Below, piece by piece: positions 10,101 through 20,770 of a DNA stretch of 64,000 nt (within the stretch, counting starts at the first letter, position 1; each line of letters begins with the position of its first letter). Origin of the DNA: Mesorhabditis belari (taxonomy: Eukaryota; Nematoda; Chromadorea; Rhabditida; Rhabditidae); the NCBI GenBank assembly GCA_958450365.1, contig CAUEEP010000936.1, positions 1,301,001 through 1,365,000 on the forward strand. The letters are read 5' to 3'. A program made the translations under genes and the position numbers. The notes beneath the pieces are model-generated. The model was given only the letters and a program-made list of their open reading frames with translations. It did no database searches and had not been told where the DNA came from.

Positions 10101-12111
10101 CGCTGCGTCCACCGAAGAGACTATCAAGAACATATCACCTACAGAAAATATCCAAATCTCAATAATAGCTATAATATTATAGATTATCAGCTTATGTTTA
10201 CACTTATTAATCACTTTAAAGTTATTCAGTCTATCCAATCAAAGCTTGAAGCTCAATAATAGCTATAACTCTTCAGTTTACTTCAGCAAACTGTAGAGTT
10301 CTAATTCAGCCACCGAATTCTTCTTTTACAGCAGATTTATATTAAAGCTGTAAATGCAAATCTTTGCTTTTCTTTAGATAGATTTAGATAATTTCTTCGA
10401 AGTTCCCCTACCTGATAGATAACAAAGTTTCCTGGCCGCTGGAAATGGATCATTGCCTGAGCAATCGACAACATCCAATTGATAGACTTCTCCGCGAATC
10501 TGATGAATTATTCTATCTTTTTTTAATAATTTCTTTACTTTGTATAATTTTCGATGAAAGTTTTCGATTGTCGGTATGTATCTTTCTTGGAATTCTCGAT
10601 CAAGAAAACGGTCGACCACCGCCGTTTTCCCGCATCGCGGCGATCCAACGACCACGAGGCGGTAGGTCTGAAATAAATTCAGTTTAACATTGTAATCTTG
10701 TAAAAGAATTGATTGAAAAGTAAGCTGTAATTGTTAATCTGTAAAAAAGTTTTCTTATTATCTACAAAAATACAATTGAAGTCGTGAAAAGACGGCCAAA
10801 ACGGTAAAGCTGGTTAAGCGCTTATTCTCCTTTACTGATTCTAAAAAGGAAAGCTTCTTATACCAGACGGGTATGCCAGGACGTAAGCGATTGTGCGCGC
10901 ATAAAGAACACCATGTCACAGTGATTTTTCTTTTGTTCTTTAAAGGATTTCCAAAGGAGATTTAATGTTGAAAATTTGTGTTTCGGGGTTTTCAGAGTCG
11001 TAGAATCTATTGGTAAAGTTTATTTGAACTCTTTATCCTAAAAGTCTCTAGAAAAATTGCAAATGATACAAAGTAGAGATTGATTGGATTAATAGTAATA
11101 TTCTTAGGGAATCGATAAACATCGATAAACATTGATAAACAAACTCTCAAACCAGATCGAATTTCTCTCAGTTTAGCTGCTTGTTTGGGAGTGGGACAAA
11201 TGCGACCTTTTTTTCCGCACTTAGCCCATTAGCGCACCTTTTTTCGCGTTCTAAAAAAGCTCTAAAAAGCTAATGTTAACCAATTTCTATTCCAAAAGTT
11301 GTTTTTCTAGGTAATTTGAGGGTGTAGAATCGAAATTTTGACATAACAGAGCGTGTGGAACCATTGAAATTGAAAATAATAATACCAGCAGACAGCAGAT
11401 TGAAAATCAAATTGAAAGACAAAACGGCTAGGTCAAATTACAGAAAATTGTTGATTTTTCTCTTTGTATAACTCCGTCCGTTTGTTTCCACAAGCTCTGA
11501 TATGTCAAAATTTCGATTCTACACCCTAAAATTACCTAGAAAAACAACTTTTGGAATAGAAATTGGTTGATATTAGCTTTTAGAGCTTTTTTAGAACGCG
11601 AAAAAAGGTGCGCTAATGGGCTAAGTGCGGAAAAAAAGGTAGCATTTGTCCCACTCCCAAACAAGCAGCTAAACTGAGAGAAATTCGATCTGTTTGCGAT
11701 CTGTCCCACTCCCGCTTGTTTAAGTAACAAAATGGCTTCACAGGATGTAGAATTTGTAGCAAATATCTAGTCAAATTTACGGGAAAATTGATCTCAAAGA
11801 ATTTTGGTAGATTGACGCTCAGAGAATCGGAAAAGTACAGCCAAAACTACAGCGAAAAAGAGAAATTTTTTGGTCATTTCTTTAGTCAAGAATCGGTCCT
11901 AATACGATTTTTTCTTTAAAATCTAAAAAATTAAACGTATCTTTCGATCTTTAAATGTAAATTTTTATGATACGACAGAATGCGTCTACTTTTTCCTCAC
12001 CTTTTTAACAGCTGGACTATTCGGACACGATTGTCCTTCTTGTAAAATCTCGCCCGGCTTCGAGGGTAGTCGATGCAATCGTTTCGTGCTCGTTCTCCTC
12101 ATCGATATCAT
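7124..12111 (-). CDS. Dexras1/Rhes (RASD) family small GTPase
   Basis: Nine exons in perfect phase: 12111-12001, 10667-10539, 10499-10412, 10138-10050, 9455-9375, 9308-9210, 8629-8536, 8495-8408, 7265-7124; product 306 aa. Visible GTPase motifs: P-loop GSPRCGKT (45-52), effector YIPTIENFHRK (67-77), DCSG (92-95), NKSD (156-159) and CSAATG (189-194). The RGEVYQLDVVDCSGNDPFP stretch and the C-terminal ARRPSLRTDLL block are characteristic of Dexras1/Rhes, and the protein ends in a CAAX box CTIM, so prenylation and membrane anchoring are expected. Length is slightly above vertebrate RASD1/2 (about 266-281 aa) owing to a basic N-terminus. The ATG lies 1 nt after an acceptor-like TTTTCAG, consistent with trans-splicing. 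Introns carry a pogo-like MITE, tRNA-like sequences and a large palindrome. Family assignment is firm; exact C. elegans orthologue not assigned. Confidence 0.93.
7505..7565 (+). pseudogene. Weak tRNA-like fragment
   Basis: GATTGAGCGGTTAGGAGTC and GGTCGAGGGTTACGC resemble degenerate A and B boxes of a tRNA. No complete cloverleaf can be drawn. It lies in the last intron of the Ras-like gene. Confidence 0.25.
7730..7903. mobile_element. Pogo/Tigger-like MITE
   Basis: A 174-bp element with TA on both sides and terminal inverted repeats CAGTCGAACCTCTCTATAAC / inverse (GTTATAGAGAGGTTCCACTG). The internal ACCTCTATATAACGTAA repeats and ends are typical of pogo-type elements. Noncoding; inside the last intron of the Ras-like gene. 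Confidence 0.75.
8781..8848 (-). pseudogene. tRNA-like sequence
   Basis: On the minus strand TATGGCTCAGTGGGGAG (A-box-like) is followed by GGGTTCGACCCCG (B-box-like). The T-stem has mismatches and no proper anticodon stem forms, so this is probably a tRNA-derived pseudogene. It is related to the better-preserved copy at 55256. Confidence 0.45.
9535..9730. repeat. GGAACCGTATTGGATCAAAATA minisatellite
   Basis: About nine irregular units built from AACCGTATTGG and ATCAAAATAG/ATCAGAATAG; related units recur at 35910-36055 and 38190-38475. Intronic in the Ras-like gene. Confidence 0.75.
9938..10035. repeat. Dispersed repeat with tRNA-like 5' half, copy 1
   Basis: About 95 bp are shared with 48949-49049 (both contain ATAAATTGTGCGTTTTCAAG and GAGACACGGTCTCACAAGAA). 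Read on the minus strand, GGTGTGGTTCAATGGTAG looks like a tRNA A-box region, so a tRNA-derived short element is possible. Confidence 0.45.
10850..10940. repeat. Dispersed repeat 'GTTTGCCAG..GAGCGATT', fragment
   Basis: Contains ACCAGACGGGTATGCCAGGA then GTAAGCGATTG and AAGAACACC, a decayed copy of the repeat better seen at 21505-21745, 40295-40505 and 60015-60145. Confidence 0.4.
11150..11702. repeat. Large foldback element in Ras-like intron 1
   Basis: Arms of about 200 bp (11152-11352 and 11490-11700) are near-perfect inverses, e.g. TTTAGCTGCTTGTTTGGGAG with its complement, TTTTTCGCGTTCT and ATTTGAGGGTGTAGAATCGA. Spacer about 135 bp. Noncoding. Confidence 0.8.
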
Positions 12112-12120
12112 TCTGAAAAT
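12112..12120 (-). promoter_or_regulatory. Putative trans-splice acceptor before the Ras-like ATG
   Basis: On the minus strand ATTTTCAG is followed by one A and the ATG. In nematodes an acceptor this close to the start, with no recognisable upstream exon, usually marks spliced-leader addition. An unseen 5' UTR exon is the alternative. Confidence 0.4.
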
Positions 12121-13260
12121 CAAGTATAATTCGAAAATCCTGTACAATAATGAAATCAAATAGAAATCGGAAAGTTGACTTTAAAGCTGACTTTAAAGTT
12201 GACTTTAAAGCTGACTTAAAGCTGACTTAAAGCTGACTGACTGTTTCCAAACTGTTAAAGCTGAATGAATGTTCGTTGTGCTAAGTGTAAACACATCTTT
12301 CTTGACGTACTCAAGAGTCAAACACCGACAAATTTTGCTTGGAAAACGTTGTGTATTAAGAAAGAAAGTTCTCAGAAAAAGTTTGACTAGAATTTCTTAA
12401 AAACGAATCGGTCAATTCAAGAATATTTTGTTCTATTATTTTCAAGTGGACTCCAAGAAATTACTTGTCAAAAAATGAGCTTTCCCTTAAAATTTTAGAG
12501 ATTTTTGAAAAATGATTATTTTCCATCTTAAATTCAGCTCACTTTTTGCACGAGAAAAGATTCCTTATGAGGATTCCTTATGGGATAAAGCTAGCATAAA
12601 TGAGCAATACTCTCTATAATCTCTATTTTTGGCTAAAAGACTTTTACAGAGAAGCTGTATTTCAAAAAATCATTTTTTTTTTGATGTCCCCATCTTGGCA
12701 CTGAGTGTTGGCTAAAATAGGTGATTCTGAAAAGTTCAAGAATTAGATAAAAATGTCCCTTTTTCACAAATTTTCCCTATTTTAGGTACTTGATTTTAGG
12801 CTTTGAATGGGACCAATTACCTATCCGTTAACCCAATAAAAACTTGTCTAAAGGCTGGCCACTCAAAAAGTGACCAAGTTTTTAGCCAAGGAAAAGGAAC
12901 TTCAGCTGAAGAAATCTCTTATTTTTGACCTGAAGCCCACTCTGATTTTTGTTGTCATAAACTTTAAATAATCAAGTTTATCGAAAAATCTAGGAAGAAT
13001 TGATGGCTTGGTTTTTGAGAAATCATCGTGCAAACTTTTTCCGAGAACTTTCTTTCCAGCTTAATAGTGGCGTTAGTTAGGATCTACTCAAATGCTAACT
13101 TTATACAAATTCAATCACTTCTGTCTCCTATTTTATTACCAAAATACTATTTGAACCTATCATTTCTCCATTTCTCTTTATCAATAATTCAATTTCTTTT
13201 TTCTTAAGTCCATCAAATCAAACTTTCTCAGAGAACTCTCTTTTCAATCTAATAAATTGT
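12121..13260. other. AT-rich stretch without recognised features
   Basis: Upstream of the Ras-like gene. Only a short GCTGACTTTAAAGTTGACTT repeat (12175-12245) stands out; no exon or element ends found. The promoter presumably lies here but no motif can be named. Confidence 0.4.
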
Positions 13261-13264
13261 TGAA

Positions 13265-13870
13265 AAATAAGGAATTAAGTCAGAAAATGAGTTAATAAAG
13301 AAAAGAAAACAAAGAAAATAACAAAGAATCTCTACAAAATACAGCCCTGAAAAATGAAGAAGAATTTCTTAAGCTTGAGCGATCTTCAAAGCTTCAAAGC
13401 TTTCAAATCAGCAATTAGTGCTTTAAAAAGTTGCTCTTTTTGTTTAAATGTCATTAATAAAGCTTAAAGATTCGATAAAATCTATCGGTGTTAAATCTTT
13501 TTCCAGTAGATACAGTACTGGACAATGAAATATGATATTTGAAAAACGATCGTCACTTGAAAAACGATCGTCACTTTCGCGCGTCTGTAACTCCCTTGTC
13601 TTTGAGTTTAAACTATTAGTGTTATACATTTTCTGAAAGCTCTTTTCAAGGGCTACACAATGGTAATATTAATATTTAGAAATACGGTAAAGACAAGGGA
13701 GTTACAGACGTGCGAAAGTGACGATCTTTGTTTCAAATATCATATTTCGTTGTCCAGTAGTGTAGCTTAGCAAACGTTATCATCCAATACGCAAAATAAG
13801 GAATTAAGTCAGAAAATTAGTTAATAAAGAAAAGAAAACAAAGAAAATAACAAAGAATCTCTACAAAATA
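13265..13870. repeat. 80-bp direct repeats flanking a MITE-bearing segment
   Basis: 13265-13340 and 13788-13866 are near-identical direct repeats (both with AAGGAATTAAGTCAGAAAAT and AACAAAGAATCTCTACAAAA). They enclose about 445 bp with the Tc1-like MITE and sequence (13365-13512) that is the inverse of 650-810. Confidence 0.65.
13513..13762. mobile_element. Tc1-like MITE, copy 2
   Basis: 250 bp, CAGTACTGGACAATG... to ...CATATTTCGTTGTCCAGTAGTG, flanked by TA (13511-13512, 13763-13764). Inverted orientation to the copy at 59. Confidence 0.75.
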
Positions 13871-14014
13871 GATTCAATAGGTATTTTTGAATGATTCGAG
13901 AGTTCAAAAAAGACAAAAGATGATATTTCGTTCAAACAAGCGAAGAAAGTCATCAAGAAAAACAAGATTTAGCTAAATTTAACAATTAGAAACAATAATT
14001 TTCTATTGAAACTA

Positions 14015-14067
14015 TAATTGAAACCAATTGAAACCAATTGAAACCAATTGAAACCAATTGAAACCAA
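14015..14067 (+). repeat. AATTGAAACC short tandem repeat
   Basis: Five to six copies of a 10-bp unit AATTGAAACC. Confidence 0.7.
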
Positions 14068-14695
14068 TTTCTAACTATAAAACCAAAATTTCTTTACTTC
14101 AAAAGCTCATTGCTTTTCCTAAATTCAATAAAGAGAAGCACAAGATTCAGAAAAATGCAAAAAAATGCAAAAAACTTTCTCATTTCCACCTGGAGAACAC
14201 TTTTCCTTTAAGAAAATAACAAAATTCGATCAAAAAATTTCTTTTTCTAGAGAAAAGTTGATGATTTTTGAGTCCCTAGAGAGTCTGGTGAATTCGGAAC
14301 GATTTTTTTGATAAAAAGGGAAATTCGATTTATTCTTCGAGGTAAAAAAAGGAGATGAACACCTTTAAAACCACAAAAAAAAGACAGAATTTGGAGTTTT
14401 TGGATTTTTAAAGGTTACCAGACAAGCTTAGACAAGGAAGAGTTTAAAATTCAGACGTTAATCTAGTTTTTCTTTAGCTCATTTGAAAGGATTTATCACA
14501 AATTCACTAAAAATCAACATCATTTTGCTAATCCGGATTAGATTTTTACAAACTTTTTTCTTCTTTTTCTATCTAATTTTCTTTTACAAGGCAGACAATC
14601 GGAAATTTGGAATTTTGAATTTTTTAGACAAGGTACAAAGTTAATTTAAAGTAATACAAGGTACAAAGTTAATGTAAAGGATGTAAAGTAAATTA

Positions 14696-15843
14696 CCGTA
14701 TTCTCTCTAATAGAGGTGCACTCTTTAATAGTAGTGCACTCTCTAGTATTGCGCACTCTCTAGTATTGCGCACTCTCTAGTATTGCGCACTCTCTAGTAT
14801 TGCGCACTCTCTATTAGGTTGATGCATAAGTCTTTTCGTTCCTTTTCGTCTGCCGTTTCAAGCCAACAAATGCACGAATTAAACTACGGTTGATTTCATT
14901 AGAAAAACCAATTATTTTTCTGCAAAATAACATTAAAACGGGTTTAAAAATATTTAATGCCTGGATTTTCTTGAGAGTATGAAGTCGGGTAGTCAAAAAG
15001 GGCTAACTCGATGATGCGGTTTAGACACCTTAGCTAAAGATAGCTAAAGAAAACCTATCTTCGTGTCAATAGATAAAAGATAGAGAAAAACAACGTTTGA
15101 TATTTCGCCAAAATTTCAGAGAAATTCATTCAGCCAATTTTTCCGTAGAGTTTTTTATAGATTTTTACGAAAAAGGCGTTTTTCACTCTCGAATTTGCTT
15201 GAAAGTGAACCGAAATTCATTTAAAAAGATGCAAATTGAACAAAAAAACACTTTTTTTTATAGAGCAAACTATAGATTAATTCGTGAATTTGTTACTTTT
15301 TAACAGAAGTACGAAAAAAACGAAAAGACTTATGCATCAACCTAATAGTATTGCGCACTCTCTAGTATTGCGGTCCAGGAGGGGGTTGAAAAAAATAGTA
15401 GTGCACCCCCGAAAATTTGAATTTCCTCTTTGCTTCTTTTTCATCTAAACCTTTTTGACTTTATGTTTATGTGACATTCTAAAGCTATTCAAGCAAGCAA
15501 AAGTGAGGTTTTTTTTATTCATTTATTAACTATTCTTCACATGAAAAAGTTAGCAAAAAATCTAAAATTGTTGTGCAAAGTGCAAGAATATCTTTTTCTT
15601 GTTTGTCAAGACACAAATTGTCAGCTCGCCGGCCCACAACTGTATGTCAAAAGGAGCCAAAGGAGTACGTGAAAGAATTGCAAGAATTTTTGGAACAAAT
15701 CTTATATCTGTCTTACTTTGGTAAATGATAAAACTCTTTAATAGTAGTGCACCCTCTAATAGTATTGCGGTCCAGGAGGGGGTAATAGTAGGGGTAATAA
15801 TAGTAAAAAATAGTAGTGCGCACTACTATTAGAGAGGATACGG
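14696..15843. mobile_element. CCGTATT-type MITE expanded by tandem units and a nested mariner
   Basis: Ends CCGTATTCTCTCTAATAG and inverse (TATTAGAGAGGATACGG) with TA on both sides define an element of the family seen at 47236, 47785 and 61171, here stretched to 1148 bp. Inside is a 17-bp tandem array (TCTCTAGTATTGCGCAC) into which a mariner has inserted, plus two copies of TATTGCGGTCCAGGAGGGGG. Confidence 0.7.
14814..15345. mobile_element. Non-autonomous mariner, family C
   Basis: 532 bp, termini TTAGGTTGATGCATAAGTCT / inverse, flanked by TA. It sits exactly in the TA of a 17-bp tandem unit. I found no intact transposase; the open frame at 14814-14996 does not look like one. A fragment with AGTCTTTTCGTTTC also occurs at 1825-1850. 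Confidence 0.85.
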
Positions 15844-16289
15844 TAGATGAGAAATTAGCGGCAGCTGGTCAAAGCAGCGCTGTGTACAAGGAGCGTCGGC
15901 AAAAATAATGCGTTTGCGGTGACGTTTATTTGTGTTTCTTATTTTCATTGAATCTAGAACCAAATTTGCTATTTGTTGAATTTTTTCGAGCCTTTTAGAA
16001 CAAATCTGGGCTAAGATAATGCCAAAAAAAACGAAAATGGGCTCAAAAAGAGGTTAACTGAGCTTTTCTCGACACAAATTCTGTTTCAAGTGATCCCAAA
16101 GTATGCAAAATGTAGATAATTTCATTCTACATTCAATAAGAATAAAAAAAACACATAGAAACTTAACTGCGGAGGGGCTGTTTTTGTTGTGGCGCTGTTT
16201 TGATGCTGCTTTGACGGTGCTGCTTTGATCAGCTCCCGCACTAGCTTATAGTTAGTGAAATTTACATTGTAATGCTGTAATTGTTATAT

Positions 16290-16925
16290 AAGATATAAAA
16301 GCCCTCAATCTTGGCTACATTTATCTTTTAAAAGTTTTCCAATTGGAGCTGTAAAAATGATTTTACAAGCCCTTGAATGAGTACTAGTTGACCTCTCCAG
16401 CAAGCTGTCATTTCTGACGATTTTCTTTGTAATAAATTGTCAGAAAAAGGTTTTTGATATTTATTTTATAGATTTAACACTATTCAATAATATTGAAACC
16501 TTTTTTTGATCAAACTGTCTTACTCAAATTTGAGTTGAAGAATGAAGAAAATGTCAGCGTGCCGGAGAGGGATCAGCTCATTCAAGGGCTTGTAAAATCA
16601 TTTGTACATATCCAATTGAAAAACTTTTAAGAGATAAATGTAGCCAAGATTTAGGGCTTTAATATCTTATATAACACTTAAGACATTACGGTTAAACTTG
16701 GGAGCTAATCTGCCAAAAAGAAGTGGCCAAAAATATTGAACCCTCTGTACAGTCATGGGCTTGTACATGGGCTTGTAAAATCATTTGTACATATCCAATT
16801 GGAAAAATTTTAAGAGATAAATGTAGCCAAGAGTAAGGGTTTTAATATCTTATATAACACTTAAAGCATTAGGGTTAAACTTGGGAGCTAATCTACCAAA
16901 AAGAAGTGGCCAAAAATGCTGAACC
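16290..16925. repeat. Local duplication with inverted copy
   Basis: A unit of about 155 bp (TTGTAAAATCATTTGTACAT ... CCAAAAATATTGAACCCTCT) occurs at about 16600-16745 and again at 16770-16930. Part of it appears inverted at 16290-16375. Noncoding. Confidence 0.65.
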
Positions 16926-17079
16926 CTCTGTACAGTCAATGCACAAAACCTGTTCCTGAAAACCTGTTCAAAGCTATGCTATTCACAAAAATGAAGCCAG
17001 AATTGTGCCAGAAAGGGTGCGCTAACATTTTTGAGCAAAGAAAGTACATTCAACTATCACTGCAACTATCACTGCTTAC

Positions 17080-17165
17080 CTTTACAGGTTTGGTTCCTTG
17101 TTTCTCTAAATTTGGTTCCTTATCTCTTTAAATTTGGATCCTTGTTTCTCTAAATTTGGTTTCTT
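17080..17165 (+). repeat. TTTGGTTCCTTGTTTCTCTAAA tandem repeat
   Basis: Four to five imperfect copies of a unit TTTGGTTCCTTGTTTCTCTA. Confidence 0.65.
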
Positions 17166-17689
17166 ATCAGAAAAATGAAGAATGAATGCGTCGGAATTGA
17201 TATTTTTACCTCCGCTTAAAGCATCAATTTAACCTGATTCTAGCCAATTTAGCCAAAGATCTCAATACCCCTTTTGAAATGGAAAATTGACAGAAATGGT
17301 ATGTTTACATTTTACAATCAAAGATATTTGTTCCCAAGGTGATAATGAATTCAAAACCATTTTCTTTTAATCAACAAAAATAAACTTATTCGTAAAGTTT
17401 TAAAATCACATTTTTAACAGAATAACACAACAAAGAAGGCCAAAATCACATGGCCAAAATAAATCAAAGAACGAAAAAGGTCCTTTTTACTTTAAAGTGA
17501 ATTCACTGGTTGAATGGGTTTCCGAAAAAAGAGATGAAGAAGAGAAATTCAGTGATTCGTGAAAAAAAAAATGGAATAGATGAATTGACCTAAAACTGGC
17601 CTAAACTTTTGCCTTCAAAAAGCCTTTGAACTTATATAACCTTGAAAAGAAGATAAAAATTGATAAAGATAAATGAATTGAATTAACCT

Positions 17690-18295
17690 AAAGTTGGCCT
17701 AAACTTTGGTCTTCAAAAAGCCCTTGAACTTCGAGCTAGATCGAGGAAAAGAAGAGCTAGATGGAGCAAAAGAGCTAGATCGTAAAAATCTAAAAACTTC
17801 AATTCAAAAACATCTAATCCACTAGATTCTATGGGTTCTCAGTTACTTCTTTTTTTTTCATAAAATAGCCTCCAAAGCATACAAAAGCTACAATTTTTTT
17901 GATAGCTACAAAATTGATATAGATAGATGAACTGAATTAACCTAAAGTTGGCCTAAACTTTGGTCTTCAAAAAGCCCTTGAACTTCGAGCTAGATCGAGG
18001 AAAAGAAGAGCTAGATGGAGCAAAAGAAGAGCCAGCTCATCGAGCAAAAGAAGAGCTAGATGGAGCAAAAGAAGAGCTAGCTCGAGCCAAAAGAGCTAGA
18101 TGGAGCAAAAGAAGAGCTAGCTCGAGCCAAAAGAGCTAGATGGAGCAAAAGAAGAGCTAGCTCGAGCCAAAAGAAGAGCTAGCTCGAGCCAAAAGAAGAG
18201 CTAGATCGAGCAAAAGAGCTAGATCGTGAAAATCTAAAAACTTCAATTGAAGTTCATCTAATCCACTAGATTCTATGAGTTCTCAGTTACGTTTT
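17690..18295. repeat. Segmental duplication ending in an AAAAGAAGAGCTAG minisatellite
   Basis: About 150 bp at 17690-17835 (ACCTAAAGTTGGCCTAAACT ... CTAGATTCTATGGGTTCTCA) is repeated at 17935-18295. The second copy is expanded by about ten units of AGAAGAGCTAGATGGAGCAA / GCTCGAGCC. Confidence 0.75.
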
Positions 18296-18933
18296 TTTTT
18301 CATCAAATAGCATGCAAAGCATACAAAGGCTACAATTTTTTTTAGTAATCTTTTAAAAACCAAAGTAAAAATGAGAAATGTTGATCTGAGAAATGAAATA
18401 TTATCGCTGAAATTAATTAAAAAGTTTACTAATAATTTTTCTATTAAGTAAAAGTGAAAATGAACATGTGATTGTTTCATTTTTTTTTGAATCAATGCTT
18501 ATTATTCCAAAAGATGAGCAAATAGCGCAGTTAAAAGAGATAAAGAAGTTGATATATTATATTCATTATGTTCACTGACTCTTAAGATTTCTAGAAACGT
18601 TTTCAACTTGAGTTTTAAACCATTTCCTTGCTATTTTCTTTTGTCAAGTAATGAAATGAGAAAAGTTTTTACGAATTTGGTTATAATGATCCAATTTGAC
18701 TCAATCTGACCTAAACTACTCAACTATTTACCGGGTAACAAACAAACAAAGTTTACTCAATCGAACCCTTTGTTCACGGTGATCAGAAATAAGCCGGACA
18801 AATCTTTTTGACCCGCTCTTTACATGCTTTACATGCAGATGGACTAAATAACCTTTAAAGATCGTTAATTAAACACTCTCAGTAATTCGAAAATCAAAAG
18901 ATTTTGATCCTAGACCATTTCTGGAAGTTCTAG

Positions 18934-19266
18934 TATTGCGTTGGTGAATTGAAAACTGCGGCCTATTGTCATATGTGACAGTTTGAGCACTTTCTTCAAA
19001 AGAGACCCATTTTGGTGTCAATGGAAAAGTTGTAGAGAATCAAAAATCAAGCTTATATCTAAATTTCCCAAAAAGATACACTTAGTAGTTTGACTTAAAA
19101 TTTGCGTGTTCTGTGTGCTTTTTGTGCGGCGGCGTAATCGCTCATCGTCTGGCGCAGGACTTTTATATTACCCCCTTCCCTCTCTCCTCACCAAACTCTT
19201 CTGACCATTTCCGAATCTTCAAACTGGACGGTGACTTCTCCGCAAATCATGGCTAATCTCAATCCA
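18934..19266. mobile_element. Partial mariner family A end with dispersed repeat
   Basis: Begins TTGGTGAATTGAAAACTGCG after a degraded terminus. It carries an inverted copy of the block also present at 24137-24300 (GGCGGCGTAATCGCTCATCG; CTTTTATATTACCCCC). Confidence 0.55.
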
Positions 19267-19808
19267 TTGGGTTGGTGAATCGAAAACTGCGGGCTATCGT
19301 CATATGTGACAGTTTGAGCACTTACTTCAAAAGAAACCCATTTTGGTGTCAATGGAAAAGTTGTAGAGAATCAAAAATCAAGCTTATATCCAAATTTTCA
19401 GAACAATTCAAAAACTGGTTTTCAAGAAATGCGAAATTTGCGAATTTCCACAAAGCCTGCAACAAAACTAGCATTTTAAGCAAAACTACTAAGTGTATCT
19501 TTTTGGAAATTTGGCTATAAGCCTAATTTTTGATTCTCTACAACTTTTCTATTGACACCAAAATGGGTTTCTTTTGAAGAAAGTGCTCAAATGCTCAAAC
19601 TGGGACATCTTCTCCAGTCCTCGATTTTTGAGTCTCACACTTGTCTCACACACAAACCAAAATCCTACTACGAAAGAGGAATCCGCAAATTGCCTGTAAA
19701 ATGGGCAGAAGTCGTCAATAATAATAGAAATTATTTGGAATGAACTTATGGTTTTATGTTGAATAAATTTTAGTTCAAGGTCCCGCATTTTTCAATTCAC
19801 CAACCCAA
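19267..19808 (+). mobile_element. Deleted mariner, family A, copy 2
   Basis: 542 bp between TTGGGTTGGTGAATCGAAAA and TTTTTCAATTCACCAACCCAA. Right flank is TA; the left flank is CA, so one target base has mutated. It contains the best-preserved transposase C-terminus of the family. Confidence 0.8.
19556..19743 (+). pseudogene. Mariner transposase C-terminal remnant
   Basis: About 60 residues reading through HKPKSYYERGIRKLPVKWAE and VVNNNRNYLE to a stop, matching the usual mariner transposase C-terminus (FYxxGIxKLPxRWxKVVxxNGxYF). Neither catalytic aspartate region is present. Confidence 0.75.
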
Positions 19809-20575
19809 TACATTGATAGTTATCTTCAAATTACCTTATAGCTTACACAAAATCGATTATTTTTATTATTTACGGTAACCAGTGAGGTACAGGGCTATAT
19901 CACAACACAGCTATATCACAGCTATAGCTTGTTACAGCCAAGATATAGCCCAAAAATTGCTAGGCGATAATTTACTGGCAAAAGTTCAATTAAGTCATTT
20001 TTTTCAAAGAATTCAAGATTAAACCTTATCCTTGTGTAAATAAAAATTGCTTTGCAGCTTTCAAAAGATTGCAAAAGAATTTTTTTTCCTTTTCCCAATG
20101 AACATCAAGATTTTTTTGCGTAAATGCTTTCTGCGGATGACATTTCTGAGGGTGTAAATAAGTGCTCATGTTCAACTTTTCTCTGAATACTTTCTTTGAA
20201 TCTTTGAAAGAATTTGTAGAAATAAATCAAAACACAATAAAGATGAAGAATAAAGTTTAAAATTGGCTGTTTACAAAAGCTTACAATGGCTGTTTACAAT
20301 GGCTGTTTTACAATTAGCTTACAATGGCTTACAATGGCTGTTTACAATACAAATGTGCAACAATACAATAAAACCTTTGCAACGTCGCAAAACGCAACCC
20401 ATCTGATGCAATTATCCAAGAAACAAGATTAAAACTTGTCAATGAAAGGCTACCACAGTTTACCACAGCTTTATAGCTTCAAAATCTTTAATCTATTAAA
20501 TCTAAATTTTAGAATGGTTATTTTAACTTTTTGGAAATGAAATATGAAAAAAATGATTGAAAAAAGGAAATTAAA

Positions 20576-20770
20576 GTTTAATTACCCAAGTTTGAGGATG
20601 CTGTCGACCCTTGCTAGTTCTCTGTCAAGGTCGTCTGGCCGTCTTGCAAATGTGGGCACTCGTGGAATGTCCTCGGTCAACTTGGACCCACACTCTCAGG
20701 TGGCCGATGACATGAAACCGATGGAGGAGCAGATCAATCCTTCGTTCTTTAAAATGGTCGACTATTTATG
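20576..20770 (+). pseudogene. SL1-tagged 5' fragment of glutamate dehydrogenase (processed copy)
   Basis: Positions 20576-20596 match the last 21 nt of the nematode SL1 leader (TTTAATTACCCAAGTTTGAG plus a G in front). One base later an ATG (20598) opens a frame starting MLSTLASSLSRSSGRLA, a Ser/Arg-rich mitochondrial presequence, then DDMKPMEEQINPSFFKMVDY. The NPxFFKMVxxxF block is characteristic of animal glutamate dehydrogenase. Homology stops after VDY (20765) with no convincing donor, and no later GDH exon was found. A leader joined directly to coding sequence in genomic DNA means a trans-spliced mRNA was copied back. Unusually, the 5' end is kept and the 3' part lost. Confidence 0.8.
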
